Assembly: GCA_027335685.1 (NCBI GenBank)
Contig: DAHWHN010000055.1
Location: 1-40,972 of the forward strand
Reading direction: 5' to 3'
Length of the DNA stretch: 40,972 nucleotides
From: Acidimicrobiaceae bacterium
GTDB taxonomy: Bacteria; Actinomycetota; Acidimicrobiia; Acidimicrobiales; Bog-793
Under the pieces are notes generated by a model. It searched no databases, was not told the origin of the DNA, and saw nothing but the letters and a program-made list of their open reading frames with translations. The position numbers were made by a program, and so were the translations under genes. How positions within the stretch are numbered: position 1 is the first letter of the stretch; every line of letters begins with the position of its first letter. Shown here one piece after another: positions 20,537-29,434 of this stretch.

Positions 20537-21268
20537 TCACAGCACGCCCTTTGTCGACGGGATCGTCTCGCCCTCGACGCGCACCGCTTCGCGCAGCGCG
20601 CGTGCGACCGCCTTGAACGACGCCTCGAGGACGTGGTGGGTGTTGCGGCCATAGCGCAAGGCGACGTGCAGGGTCACGCCGGCCGAGGTCACGACCGCGC
20701 GCCAGAACTCCTCGGCGAGCTGTGGCTCGAAGCCGGGGCTGCCGAGCGGGACGGCGCCGGGGGCGAACGGCACCTCGTAGCGCAGGTACGGGCGACCCGA
20801 GAGGTCGAGCGCGACGTCGACGAGGGACTCGTCGAGCGGGACGGCGACGGAGGCGAAGCGCCGGACGCCCGCCTTGTCCCCGAGCGCGTCGGCGAGCACC
20901 TCGCCGAGCACGATGCCGGTGTCCTCGACGCTGTGGTGCGCGTCGACCTCGAGGTCGCCGGTCGTCCGCACGACGAGGTCGAGCCCGCCGTGGCGGGCGA
21001 GCTGGGCGAGCATGTGGTCGAAGAACGGCAGCCCCGTCGCGACCTCGAAGCGGCCAGAGCCGTCGATGTCCACCTCGACGGCCACGTCACTCTCGCGCGT
21101 CACCCGGTGGTGGGCGGCGCGCCGCGGTCTTCTCATGACGTCTCCCACGAGCTCCCTCGCTTCGCACCGTGCTTGGTCCCGTGCTTGGTCGACCGGCCCG
21201 GGATCCGGCCCGGCCGTCGCCCCGGCCGTCGTGTCCGCCGTCGTGCCCGCCGTCGTGTCGTCGCTCAC
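20537..21268 (-). CDS. hisB: Imidazoleglycerol-phosphate dehydratase with a repeat-rich N-terminal extension
   Basis: RESDVAVEVDIDGSGRFEVATGLPFFDHMLAQLARHGGLDL; DAHHSVEDTGI; GRNTHHVLEASFKA; GTGA overlap with hisC supports the upstream start. Confidence 0.95.
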   Translation of the reverse strand: MSDDTTAGTTADTTAGATAGPDPGPVDQARDQARCEARELVGDVMRRPRRAAHHRVTRESDVAVEVDIDGSGRFEVATGLPFFDHMLAQLARHGGLDLVVRTTGDLEVDAHHSVEDTGIVLGEVLADALGDKAGVRRFASVAVPLDESLVDVALDLSGRPYLRYEVPFAPGAVPLGSPGFEPQLAEEFWRAVVTSAGVTLHVALRYGRNTHHVLEASFKAVARALREAVRVEGETIPSTKGVL

Positions 21269-22356
21269 GACAGCGCCGCCGAGAGCGCGGCGAGGAACGT
21301 GTCGTCCTCCTCGGGCGTGCCGATCGTGACCCGCAGGCAGCCGTCGAGGTGGGGGAAGCCGGACACGTCGCGCACGAGGACCGACTGGCGCACGAGCGAG
21401 CGCCAGACCTCGCGCGCGTCCCGACCGGGCAGGGCGAACAGCACGAAGTTCGCGTCCGACGGGAACGGGCGCAGCCCGAGCGCACGCAGCGCGTGGACGA
21501 CACGCTCACGCTCCGCGACGACCCGGGCGACGCGGTCGTGCATCTCGTCGAGGTGCTCGAGCGCGATCCGCCCGGCGAGCTGCTTCACGCTGTCGAGGTG
21601 GTAGGGCAGCGTCACGCGCAGCAACGCGTCGACGACCTCGGGGTCCGCGACCGCGTAGCCGAGGCGCAGGCCCGCGAGCGACCAGGTCTTCGAGAACGTC
21701 CGCACGACGACAAGGTGCGGGTTGTCCGCCAGCAGCTCGGCCGCCGACCACCGCGCGAACTGGCCGTAGGCCTCGTCGACGACGACGAGGCCGGGAGCGG
21801 ACGCGACGATCCGCTCGACCATGTCGCGCGGCTCGGCTCGGCCCGTCGGGTTGTTGGGCGAGCAGACGAAGACGATCGCCGGCTCCGCCGCGCCGAAGCG
21901 CCCGCCGACCGTGAGGACCCGCGCGAGCTCGCCCTCCTCGACGAGGAACTCGCCGTCACGCTCGCCCTCGATGACCGCCGTGCCGGTGAGGCGCGCGATG
22001 TGGCCGTGGAGCGCGTAGGTCGGCTCGAAGACCGCGGCCGAGCGCCCGGCCCCGCCGTACGCGAGGCAGATCGCCTGGAGCACCTCGTTCGAGCCGTTCG
22101 CGCAGTAGACCTGCTCGGCGTCGACGCCGTGCAGCGCGCCGAGCGCCCGGCGGAGCGCGAGCGCCTCGCGGTCGGGGTAGCGGTTGAGCGCGAGCGTGCC
22201 GAGCGACGCGGCGACCTGCTCGGTGAAGCCGGCGAGAGGCTCGGGAGACTCGTTCGTGTTGAGCCGGATGCCGACCTCGATCTGCGGCGAGTGGTAGCCC
22301 GCCATCAGGGCGACCTCGGCTCGCGGGGCCGGGCGGCGCGCCCGTTGCGCGCTCAC
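21265..22356 (-). CDS. hisC: Histidinol-phosphate aminotransferase
   Basis: IRLNTNESPEPL; YCANGSNEVLQAI; VCSPNNPTG; VVDEAYGQF; TFSKTWSLAGLRLGYA. Confidence 0.97.
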   Translation of the reverse strand: MSAQRARRPAPRAEVALMAGYHSPQIEVGIRLNTNESPEPLAGFTEQVAASLGTLALNRYPDREALALRRALGALHGVDAEQVYCANGSNEVLQAICLAYGGAGRSAAVFEPTYALHGHIARLTGTAVIEGERDGEFLVEEGELARVLTVGGRFGAAEPAIVFVCSPNNPTGRAEPRDMVERIVASAPGLVVVDEAYGQFARWSAAELLADNPHLVVVRTFSKTWSLAGLRLGYAVADPEVVDALLRVTLPYHLDSVKQLAGRIALEHLDEMHDRVARVVAERERVVHALRALGLRPFPSDANFVLFALPGRDAREVWRSLVRQSVLVRDVSGFPHLDGCLRVTIGTPEEDDTFLAALSAALS

Positions 22357-23672
22357 GCGGTGCTCCACGTCGCCTGGCCGACCCGGAGCCGGACCGACTC
22401 GGCGTGGGCCGGGAGCCCTTCGGCGTCCGCGATCGCCGCGACGGCCGGGGCGACTCGGGCGATCCCCGCGGCGTCGACCCGCACGGCGTGGACGCGCCGG
22501 ACGAAGTCCTCGACGCCGAGGACGCTCGCGAACCGCGCGGTCGCGAAGGTCGGCAGCACGTGGCTCGGGCCGGCGATGTAGTCGCCGACCGACGCAGGCG
22601 CGAGCGGCCCGACGAACACCGCCCCGGCGTGGCGGACGAGACCGAGGAGGGCATCAGGCTCCTCGACCAGCAGCTCGAGATGCTCCGGCGCGATCGCGTT
22701 CGCGACGCGCATCGCCTGCTCGGGCCCGTCGACAAGGACGCAGTAGCCGCCGTCGACGAGCGTGGCGAGGGTGTCGGCACGCCGCGGCGAGGCGGCGACG
22801 AGGCGGGTCGTCGCGGCCGTGATCGCGTGCGCTGCCTCCTCGGACCAGGTGACGAGCCATGCGAGCCCATCCGGTCCGTGCTCGGCCTGGACGATCACGT
22901 CGATCGCGGCCCAGTCGGCCGGCGTCGAGCCGTCTGCGACGACGACGACCTCCGAGGGCCCCGCGAAGGCCGCGGGGACCCCGACGACGCCGCGCACCTC
23001 GCGCTGGGCGATCGAGACCCACTTGCTCCCCGGACCGACGATGACGTCGACCTTCGGGATCGACGCCGTGCCGTAGGCCATGGCGGCGATGGCCTGGGCG
23101 CCTCCGACGCCGTAGACCTCGTCGACGCCCGCGAGCGCGGCCGCTGCGAGGATCTCGTCCGCGATCGCGCCGCCGGGACCCGGCGGGACGCAGAGCGCGA
23201 CGGACCCGACCCCGGCGACACGGGCCGGCATCGCCGTCATCAGCACGCTCGAGGGGTAGCGCGCCCGGCCGCCGGGCGCGTAGAGACCGGCGCGCTCGAC
23301 GGGGATCTCGAGGTGGTCGACGCTGATGCCGCCCCGCTCGTAGCGCCCCGGCAGCGGCGCGCGGTGGCGGTGGAAGGCTTCGATGGCGTCGCGCGCCTCG
23401 CGCAGCGCGTCCCGAAGCTCGGCCGGGATCCGCTCGAGGGCCGCGGCGAGATCCCTGGCCGGGACGCGGATCTCGCCGAGCTCGGTGCCGTCGAAGCGGG
23501 CAGTCAGCTCCCGCAGCGCGTCGTCGCCGCGCTCGCGCACCGCCTGCAGGATGGCGCGCACCTCGTCGACGGGCCCCTCGGCACCGAGGTCCGGCCGCGG
23601 CAGCACGAGCGGCTCGTCGGCCCGCAGGCCGCGCAGGTCGAGCAGTTCCAGCACGTCGGGCTCGTCGAACAT
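22353..23672 (-). CDS. hisD: Histidinol dehydrogenase
   Basis: ERAGLYAPGGRARYPSSVLMTAMPARVAGV; GGAQAIAAMAYGT; VDVIVGPGSKWVSIAQREV; AGPSEVVVVAD; AIAPEHLELL. Confidence 0.98.
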   Translation of the reverse strand: MFDEPDVLELLDLRGLRADEPLVLPRPDLGAEGPVDEVRAILQAVRERGDDALRELTARFDGTELGEIRVPARDLAAALERIPAELRDALREARDAIEAFHRHRAPLPGRYERGGISVDHLEIPVERAGLYAPGGRARYPSSVLMTAMPARVAGVGSVALCVPPGPGGAIADEILAAAALAGVDEVYGVGGAQAIAAMAYGTASIPKVDVIVGPGSKWVSIAQREVRGVVGVPAAFAGPSEVVVVADGSTPADWAAIDVIVQAEHGPDGLAWLVTWSEEAAHAITAATTRLVAASPRRADTLATLVDGGYCVLVDGPEQAMRVANAIAPEHLELLVEEPDALLGLVRHAGAVFVGPLAPASVGDYIAGPSHVLPTFATARFASVLGVEDFVRRVHAVRVDAAGIARVAPAVAAIADAEGLPAHAESVRLRVGQATWSTA

Positions 23673-23679
23673 GGCGCAG

Positions 23680-23685
23680 AGCGTA
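23680..23685 (-). promoter_or_regulatory. -10 TACGCT, 7 nt upstream of the hisD ATG (leaderless candidate)
   Basis: Reverse complement of agcgta 23680-23685; ATG at 23672-23670. Confidence 0.5.
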
Positions 23686-23725
23686 ACGGGCGGCGGCGGG
23701 AGCCCGCGTCCGCCAAGATGGCACG

Positions 23726-23935
23726 ATGCCACCAGAGACCGCCGAGCTCTCCTCCGTCGCCACCCAGCTCGACCAGATCACGCGCCGGGTGACCGCGATG
23801 GCCGAGCAGGCGACGGCGCTGCACGAAGACGACGTCGCCGCGGAGCTGTTCGGCGTCGAGCGCGCCCTGTCCAGCGCGACGCGCCGTGTCGAGAGGCTCG
23901 CGAACCCCCGCCGCCCGGGCGCGCCCCGGCGGTAG
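23726..23935 (+). CDS. Small acidic/helical hypothetical protein (69 aa)
   Basis: ORF MPPETAELSSVATQLDQITRRVTAMAEQATALHEDDVAAELFGVERALSSATRRVERLANPRRPGAPRR; non-overlapping, divergent from hisD, followed by a hairpin. Confidence 0.6.
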   Translation: MPPETAELSSVATQLDQITRRVTAMAEQATALHEDDVAAELFGVERALSSATRRVERLANPRRPGAPRR

Positions 23936-23975
23936 GCCCGCGCCTCGCGGCGGGCTGCGCGGTCCCTGCGTGACG

Positions 23976-24005
23976 GACGACGGCGCCCCGAAAGGCGCCG
24001 TCGTC
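23976..24005. terminator. Perfect 12-bp stem hairpin GACGACGGCGCC-ccgaaa-GGCGCCGTCGTC between convergent genes
   Basis: Direct read; lies between the 69-aa ORF (+) and nth (-). Confidence 0.65.
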
Positions 24006-24076
24006 GGGCGGCACGGGTCGCGGAACAACCCGGGTCGCCATGGAACCGACTGGCGGGAACCGGCTCCGTCGCCAGG

Positions 24077-24859
24077 CTACCGGGGCACGCCCGGCCGCGG
24101 CTGGTCGCGCCCGTCCGACGACGGTGGACCCGCGCCTCTCCGGGAGGCCCGCAGGATCGGGTCGAGGACGGGCTGGCCGGGGGCGCGCTGGTCGGGGGCG
24201 CGCTGGTCGGATGGCGTAGCGGACGGGCAGATGTCCGCGAGGGGGCAGGCGCCGCAGCGCGGGCGCCGCGCCGCGCAGACCTGCCGGCCGAGCAGGATCA
24301 GCTCGATGCTGAACGCCCCCCAGCGCTCCGGCGGGAGCAGCGCGCAGAGGTCGGCCTCGACCTTCACCGGGTCCTGCTCCGCAGTCAGGCCGAGCCGGCG
24401 GGCGATCCGGCCGACGTGGGTGTCGACCGGCAGGCCGGGCAGTCCGAACGCGACAGACCGCACGACGTTGGCCGTCTTGCGACCGACACCCGGCAAGGTC
24501 ACGAGATCCTCGAGGGCCTCGGGCACGACCGAGCCGAAGCGCTCGACGACGCCGCGCGCCATGCCGATCAGGCTCGTCGTCTTGGCTCGGTAGAAGCCGG
24601 TGGAGCGGACGATCTGCTCGATCGCGCCGGGATCGGCCGCGGCCAGGTCCTCGACGCGGGGGTAGCGGGCGAACAGCTCGGGCGTCACGAGGTTGACCCG
24701 CGCGTCGGTGCACTGGGCGGACAGGATCGTCGCCGCGAGCAGCTGGTACGGCCCGGCGTGGTCGAGCGCGCACAGCGACGCCGCGTCGCCGGGGTACAGC
24801 CGGGCGAGGCGTCGCGCGACCGTCCGCGCCCTGTCGCGGACTGCCCGAGGTCGCGCCAC
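24077..24859 (-). CDS. nth: Endonuclease III (DNA glycosylase/AP lyase)
   Basis: ILSAQCTDARVN, LPGVGRKTANVV, VDTHVGRIARRLGL, and the FeS cluster C-X6-C-X2-C-X5-C (CAARRPRCGACPLADIC). Confidence 0.96.
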   Translation of the reverse strand: MARPRAVRDRARTVARRLARLYPGDAASLCALDHAGPYQLLAATILSAQCTDARVNLVTPELFARYPRVEDLAAADPGAIEQIVRSTGFYRAKTTSLIGMARGVVERFGSVVPEALEDLVTLPGVGRKTANVVRSVAFGLPGLPVDTHVGRIARRLGLTAEQDPVKVEADLCALLPPERWGAFSIELILLGRQVCAARRPRCGACPLADICPSATPSDQRAPDQRAPGQPVLDPILRASRRGAGPPSSDGRDQPRPGVPR

Positions 24860-24865
24860 GCCGGC

Positions 24866-24871
24866 AGGCTA
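24866..24871 (-). promoter_or_regulatory. -10 TAGCCT, 6 nt upstream of the nth GTG
   Basis: Reverse complement of aggcta 24866-24871. Confidence 0.5.
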
Positions 24872-24903
24872 GCGGTGGCTCCGACGCAGCGACGCCGAGC
24901 CGT

Positions 24904-24909
24904 TAGCCT
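24904..24909 (+). promoter_or_regulatory. -10 TAGCCT, 7 nt upstream of the mshD GTG
   Basis: tagcct 24904-24909; GTG at 24917. Confidence 0.5.
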
Positions 24910-24916
24910 GCCTCGG

Positions 24917-25840
24917 GTGCACGACGTCGAGGTGAAGCGCCGGATGGGCGAGGAGGACATCGCCGCGGTCGCCGCCCTGGTGCGCGCCGCGCAGGCCGCC
25001 GACGGCCATGCGCCCCTCGGCGAGCACAAGTGGATCGACCTCGTCCAGGGCGGTCGATCGGGCTTCGCGGGCTTCGTCGCCCGCAAGCCGGGCTCGGCAA
25101 CCCTCGCCGGCTACGCGCAGCTGAGCCGGGGCCACGGCACCTGGGCGGTCGAGTACGTCGTCCACCCGGGCGCGCGCTCGACCCGAGAGCGCGTCGCCGA
25201 GGATCTCCTGCGCAGCGCGCTCGGCGAGATCGCTGCCGAAGGTGGCGGCCACGTCCACCTGTGGATCCCCAAGCCGGACGCCGCGGACGAGGCGGTCGCG
25301 CGCGCCGTCGGCCTCCAGCGGGGCCGGGCGATCCACCAGATGCGTCGCCCACTCCCCCTCGGCCCCGACCTCGCCACCGCCCGGCGCGCCGCACTGCGCC
25401 CCTTCGTCGTCGGCCAGGACGAGCAGGAGTGGCTCGCTCTCAACAACCGGGCGTTCCGCTCCCACCCCGAGCAGGGCGCGTGGGATCGCGCGACGCTCGT
25501 CGAGCGCGAGGAGCAGGGCTGGTTCGACCCGTCGGGCTTTCTGCTCCACGAGGAGTCGGGCCGCATCGACGCCTTCTGCTGGACCAAGGTCCACGAGGAG
25601 GAGCCTGGTCTCGGCGAGATCTACGTCATCGGCGTCGACCCCGACACCCAAGGGCGCGGCCTCGGCCGGGCCGTGCTGCTCGCCGGCCTCGACTACCTGG
25701 CGGGTCGCGGCCTCAGCGCCGCGATGCTCTACGTCGACGCGTCGAACGCCGCCGCCGTCCGGCTGTACACCTCGACCGGCTTCGGCGTCGACCACCTCGA
25801 CCAGGCCTACGTCGGCGACGTCCCGGCGGCACGGCCGTGA
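24917..25840 (+). CDS. mshD: Mycothiol synthase (tandem GNAT)
   Basis: LNNRAFRSHPEQGAWD, WFDPSGFLLHEESGRIDAFCWTKVHEEEPGLGEIYVIGVDPDTQGRGLGRAVLLAGLDYL typical of MshD. Confidence 0.93.
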   Translation: MHDVEVKRRMGEEDIAAVAALVRAAQAADGHAPLGEHKWIDLVQGGRSGFAGFVARKPGSATLAGYAQLSRGHGTWAVEYVVHPGARSTRERVAEDLLRSALGEIAAEGGGHVHLWIPKPDAADEAVARAVGLQRGRAIHQMRRPLPLGPDLATARRAALRPFVVGQDEQEWLALNNRAFRSHPEQGAWDRATLVEREEQGWFDPSGFLLHEESGRIDAFCWTKVHEEEPGLGEIYVIGVDPDTQGRGLGRAVLLAGLDYLAGRGLSAAMLYVDASNAAAVRLYTSTGFGVDHLDQAYVGDVPAARP

Positions 25841-26877
25841 GCCGCTACGAGCTGTCGCGCACGGAGCTCGCGCCGCTGCTGACCGGTGCCCCGAGCTACC
25901 GGGTCGACCAGCTCTGGGACGGGCTCTACCGCCAGCTCGTGGAGCCGGAGCAGGTCACCGCCCTGCCCCGGGACCTGCGGGCGCGCCTCGGGAGCGAGCC
26001 GCTGCTGGCCCCTGCGCTGCACGTCGAGGCGGTCCGGCACGCGGACGACGGCGAGACCGTGAAGTGGGCGGTCGGCCTCGCAGACGGCTCCCGGGTCGAG
26101 ACCGTGCTCATGCACCACCCGCGGCACTCGACCGCATGCGTCTCCTCCCAGGCCGGCTGCGCGATGGCGTGCTCGTTCTGCGCGACCGGCCAGGCCGGCT
26201 ACACGCGCCAGCTCACGGTCGGTGAGATCGTCGAGCAGGTCGTCCTCGCCGCTCGTGCGGCCCGCGACGCCGGCCGCCGGCTCGACCACGTCGTGTTCAT
26301 GGGCATGGGCGAGCCGCTCGCGAACTACGAACGCGTCCTTGCGAGCGTGCGCCGCATCGTCGGCGACATCGGCATCGGCGCACGGCGCGTCACGATCTCG
26401 ACCGTCGGCGTCGTGCCGGGGATCCGGCGGCTCGCCGCCGAGCCGCTCCAGGTCAACCTCGCGGTGTCCCTGCACGCGGCGAACGACCGGCTCCGCAACG
26501 ACCTCGTGCCGCTCGGGCGGCGCTACCCGATCGCAGCGCTGATGGACGCGTGCGCCGACTACGTCGCCGCGACGCACCGACGCGTCTCGTTCGAGTGGGC
26601 CCTCATCCGGTCGGTCAACGACCGCGACGCCGACGCGGACGAGCTCGCGCGGCTTGCCCGCGCGCTCGGCGCGCACGTCAACCTCATCCCGCTCAACCCG
26701 ACCCCCGGCGCAGTCGACCTCGGCCTGGTCGGCACCGACGCCGGCGGCGTCCGAGCCTTTCGCGCGCGCCTCGAGCGCCACGGCGTCAACGTCACCGTCC
26801 GGCGGACCCGCGGACGCGCGATCGACGCGGCCTGCGGGCAGCTCGCCGCGCGCGCGACCTCGACCGCACCGAGCTGA
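25837..26877 (+). CDS. rlmN: 23S rRNA (A2503-C2)/tRNA (A37-C2) methyltransferase, radical SAM
   Basis: CVSSQAGCAMACSFCATGQAGYTRQLTVGEIVEQV, VFMGMGEPLANYERV, RVTISTVGVVPGIRRL; GTGA overlap with mshD. Confidence 0.97.
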   Translation: MSRYELSRTELAPLLTGAPSYRVDQLWDGLYRQLVEPEQVTALPRDLRARLGSEPLLAPALHVEAVRHADDGETVKWAVGLADGSRVETVLMHHPRHSTACVSSQAGCAMACSFCATGQAGYTRQLTVGEIVEQVVLAARAARDAGRRLDHVVFMGMGEPLANYERVLASVRRIVGDIGIGARRVTISTVGVVPGIRRLAAEPLQVNLAVSLHAANDRLRNDLVPLGRRYPIAALMDACADYVAATHRRVSFEWALIRSVNDRDADADELARLARALGAHVNLIPLNPTPGAVDLGLVGTDAGGVRAFRARLERHGVNVTVRRTRGRAIDAACGQLAARATSTAPS

Positions 26878-26889
26878 CAGACTAGGGAC

Positions 26890-27255
26890 GTGGCAAGCAC
26901 GAACATGACCGAGCGGCGGTGGTTTCCTGCACACCAGCCGCAGACGCTGCAGATCGCCGTCGCGCTCTTGTACTGGAACGCCGCGCTGAGCCTGATCAGC
27001 TTCCTCTTCGTCGGCGGCCTGAGCCGGCTCATCCTCGCCGCCCTCATCGTCGCCGAGGTGGCGGGCGGCATCGGCGTCGCGAACGAGCGCAAGTGGGGCT
27101 ACAAGACTGCCGTCGCCGCGGCACTCCTGCCCTTCGTGCTGCTCGTCCTCGGCTTCGTCGGCGGCGGCCTGCTGACGCTGCTGTTCGAGATCGCGCTCGT
27201 CGCCCTGCTGCTGCACAACCACAGCCGGGCGTACTACAAGACCTGGTTCCGCTGA
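26890..27255 (+). CDS. Small multi-TM hypothetical membrane protein
   Basis: About four hydrophobic segments (LQIAVALLYWNAALSLISFLFVGG..., AALLPFVLLVLGFVGGGLLTLLFEIALVALLL); C-terminus SRAYYKTWFR. Confidence 0.75.
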   Translation: MASTNMTERRWFPAHQPQTLQIAVALLYWNAALSLISFLFVGGLSRLILAALIVAEVAGGIGVANERKWGYKTAVAAALLPFVLLVLGFVGGGLLTLLFEIALVALLLHNHSRAYYKTWFR

Positions 27256-27287
27256 GTCCCGCCGAGCGCCCGGACACGGCGCCCGGC

Positions 27288-28046
27288 ATGGATGCGCCCC
27301 GAGCCGGCATGCCGGGTTCCGACCTGCCCCGCGGGGAGGAGAAAGCCCTCGTCGTGCGATCGATGTTCGACCGGATCGCGCCGCGCTACGACCTCGTGAA
27401 CCGCCTGATGACGTTCGGGCTCGACCAGGGCTGGCGGAGGCGGACCATCGGCCTGCTCGAGCTCGCGCCGCCGTCGCTCGTGCTCGACCTCGCCTGCGGA
27501 ACCGGCGACTTCGCGCGCGCGCTCGCCTCGTCGGGCTTCGCCGCGGTCGGCGCCGACGTCTCGTTCGGCATGCTCGCAGCGGCGCACGCCGGCTCGCCGC
27601 CTCTCGTCGAGGCCGACGGGGCGAGGCTGCCGTTCGGCGACGCTACGCTCGACGGCATCGTGAGCGGCTTCGCCCTGCGCAACTTCGCCGACCTGCGGGG
27701 CGTGCTCACCGAGTGCGGGCGCGTGCTGCGACCCGGGGGCCGGCTCGCGCTGCTCGAGGTCGACACGCCGACGTCGCCCCTGCTCCACCTCGGCCACCGG
27801 GTCTGGTTCAACGTCGCGGTCCCGCGCCTCGGCGCCCTGCTGTCGGACAAAGACGCCTACCGCTACCTGCCACGCTCTGTCGCCTACCTCCCGTCGCGTG
27901 CCGACCTGCTCGCCGACGTGACGGCTGCCGGCTTCACCGACGCGCGCCACCACGAGCTGAGCGGTGGGATCACCCAGGTCGTCACGGCGACGCGGCGCGG
28001 CGCGGCGGCGCTGTCCGCAGGCGCGCCGCGCACCGGGCGTCGATGA
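27288..28046 (+). CDS. menG: Demethylmenaquinone methyltransferase (UbiE/MenG family)
   Basis: VRSMFDRIAPRYDLVNRLMTFGLDQGWRRR; LDLACGTGDFA; GFALRNFADLRGVLTECGRVLRPGGRLALLEV. Confidence 0.94.
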   Translation: MDAPRAGMPGSDLPRGEEKALVVRSMFDRIAPRYDLVNRLMTFGLDQGWRRRTIGLLELAPPSLVLDLACGTGDFARALASSGFAAVGADVSFGMLAAAHAGSPPLVEADGARLPFGDATLDGIVSGFALRNFADLRGVLTECGRVLRPGGRLALLEVDTPTSPLLHLGHRVWFNVAVPRLGALLSDKDAYRYLPRSVAYLPSRADLLADVTAAGFTDARHHELSGGITQVVTATRRGAAALSAGAPRTGRR

Positions 28047-29401
28047 GGCCGGGCACGAGCCCAGCCCCCGCTCCCGGTCCGGCCAGCGAGGCACCGGTCA
28101 CGACGCCGGACGCGGGTTTGGGCACGATCCCGGACGCGGCGCTGTGCTGGGCGTCGGCCGAGATCCGGCCCGAGACCCTCGCCGCGGTCCGCCGCTACGC
28201 CCGCGCCGTCGGACGCGTGCTCGAGCGCGACGGCCTGTCGATCCTCACCTGGGGAGCCGCCTGCCACCTCGAGCTCACGTTCGGCACCTCCGACTCTGCG
28301 GCGGTGCACGAGATCGAGGCCCGGCTCGCGGCGATCCCACCGGCGCGCGCAGCGGATGGACCCGGCGCGGGCGGACCCGGTCCGCTCGCGATCGGCGCCC
28401 TGGCCTTCGACCCGGGCGCGTTCTCGCAGCTGGTCGTGCCCGAGATCGCCGTCGTCGACGACGGCACGAGCTGTCGGGCGACGGCCGTCGGCACGCGCGG
28501 CGACGTGGAGCACGCGCTGGCCGGCTTCCCCTTCGTCGCAGGTGCGCCTGCGCCGGCTCCGGACGACGGCGCCGGGCCGCCCGAGACCTTCGAGCTCGGA
28601 TCGGCGCGCCCCCACGCCGAGTTCCGCGAGCGGATCGCACGCGCCGTCGCCGCGATCCGCGCGGGCGAGCTCGACAAGGTCGTCCTCGTGCGGGAGGTCT
28701 CCGTGCACGCGGACCGCCCGTTCGGTCAGCACCACCTGCTCGAGCGCCTGCGCGCGCTCCATCCCTCGTGCCTCGCCTTCGCCGCCGACGGCTTCGTCGG
28801 CGCGAGCCCGGAGCTGCTCGTCCGACGAGCCGGCCAGGAGGTCGTCTCCCAGCCGCTCGCCGGCACGGTCGCGCGCAGCGGTGACCCCGACGAGGACCGC
28901 CGTCTCGCCGACAGCCTGCTCGCGTCGGCCAAGGAGCGGTCCGAGCACCGCATCGTCGTCGACGCGATCCTCGGCGCGCTCCAGCCCGTCTGCGCGCAGC
29001 TCGCGGCGCCGGACCTCCCGCACCTGCTCGAGCTCCGCAACGTCGCGCACCTCGCGACGCGCGTCTCCGGCCGGCTCGCCGCCCCGGCGCCCGGCGCGCT
29101 CGCCCTCGCGGCGCGCCTGCACCCCACGCCCGCCGTCGGCGGCTGGCCGAGCGCGGCGGCCCTCGACTACCTCGCGAAGTACGAGGAGCTCGACCGTGAC
29201 CGCTTCGCCGGTCCCGTCGGCTGGGTGCGCGCCGACGGCGACGGCGAATGGTGGATCGGCATCCGCAGCGCCCTCGTCGACGGGCCCCACGCGCGCCTCA
29301 TGGCCGGCGTCGGCATCGTCGAGGGCTCCGATCCTGCCGCGGAGCTCGCCGAGACCCAGCTGAAACTCCAGGCGCTGCTCGCGGCGGCCGTGCGCCCGTG
29401 A
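28043..29401 (+). CDS. menF: Isochorismate synthase
   Basis: Chorismate-binding domain: GASPELLVRRAGQEVVSQPLAGTVARSGD, HRIVVDAI, LHPTPAVGGWP; ATGA overlap with menG. Confidence 0.92.
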   Translation: MRPGTSPAPAPGPASEAPVTTPDAGLGTIPDAALCWASAEIRPETLAAVRRYARAVGRVLERDGLSILTWGAACHLELTFGTSDSAAVHEIEARLAAIPPARAADGPGAGGPGPLAIGALAFDPGAFSQLVVPEIAVVDDGTSCRATAVGTRGDVEHALAGFPFVAGAPAPAPDDGAGPPETFELGSARPHAEFRERIARAVAAIRAGELDKVVLVREVSVHADRPFGQHHLLERLRALHPSCLAFAADGFVGASPELLVRRAGQEVVSQPLAGTVARSGDPDEDRRLADSLLASAKERSEHRIVVDAILGALQPVCAQLAAPDLPHLLELRNVAHLATRVSGRLAAPAPGALALAARLHPTPAVGGWPSAAALDYLAKYEELDRDRFAGPVGWVRADGDGEWWIGIRSALVDGPHARLMAGVGIVEGSDPAAELAETQLKLQALLAAAVRP

Positions 29402-29434
29402 GAGCGGTGCCGCCCGCGTGAGCTGACCGTCGCG

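Noticed and set aside
29402-29434. Terminator hairpin GACCG...CGGTC between menF and the GT2 gene
   Set aside because: Only a 5-bp stem extending into the GT2 stop region; too weak to call.
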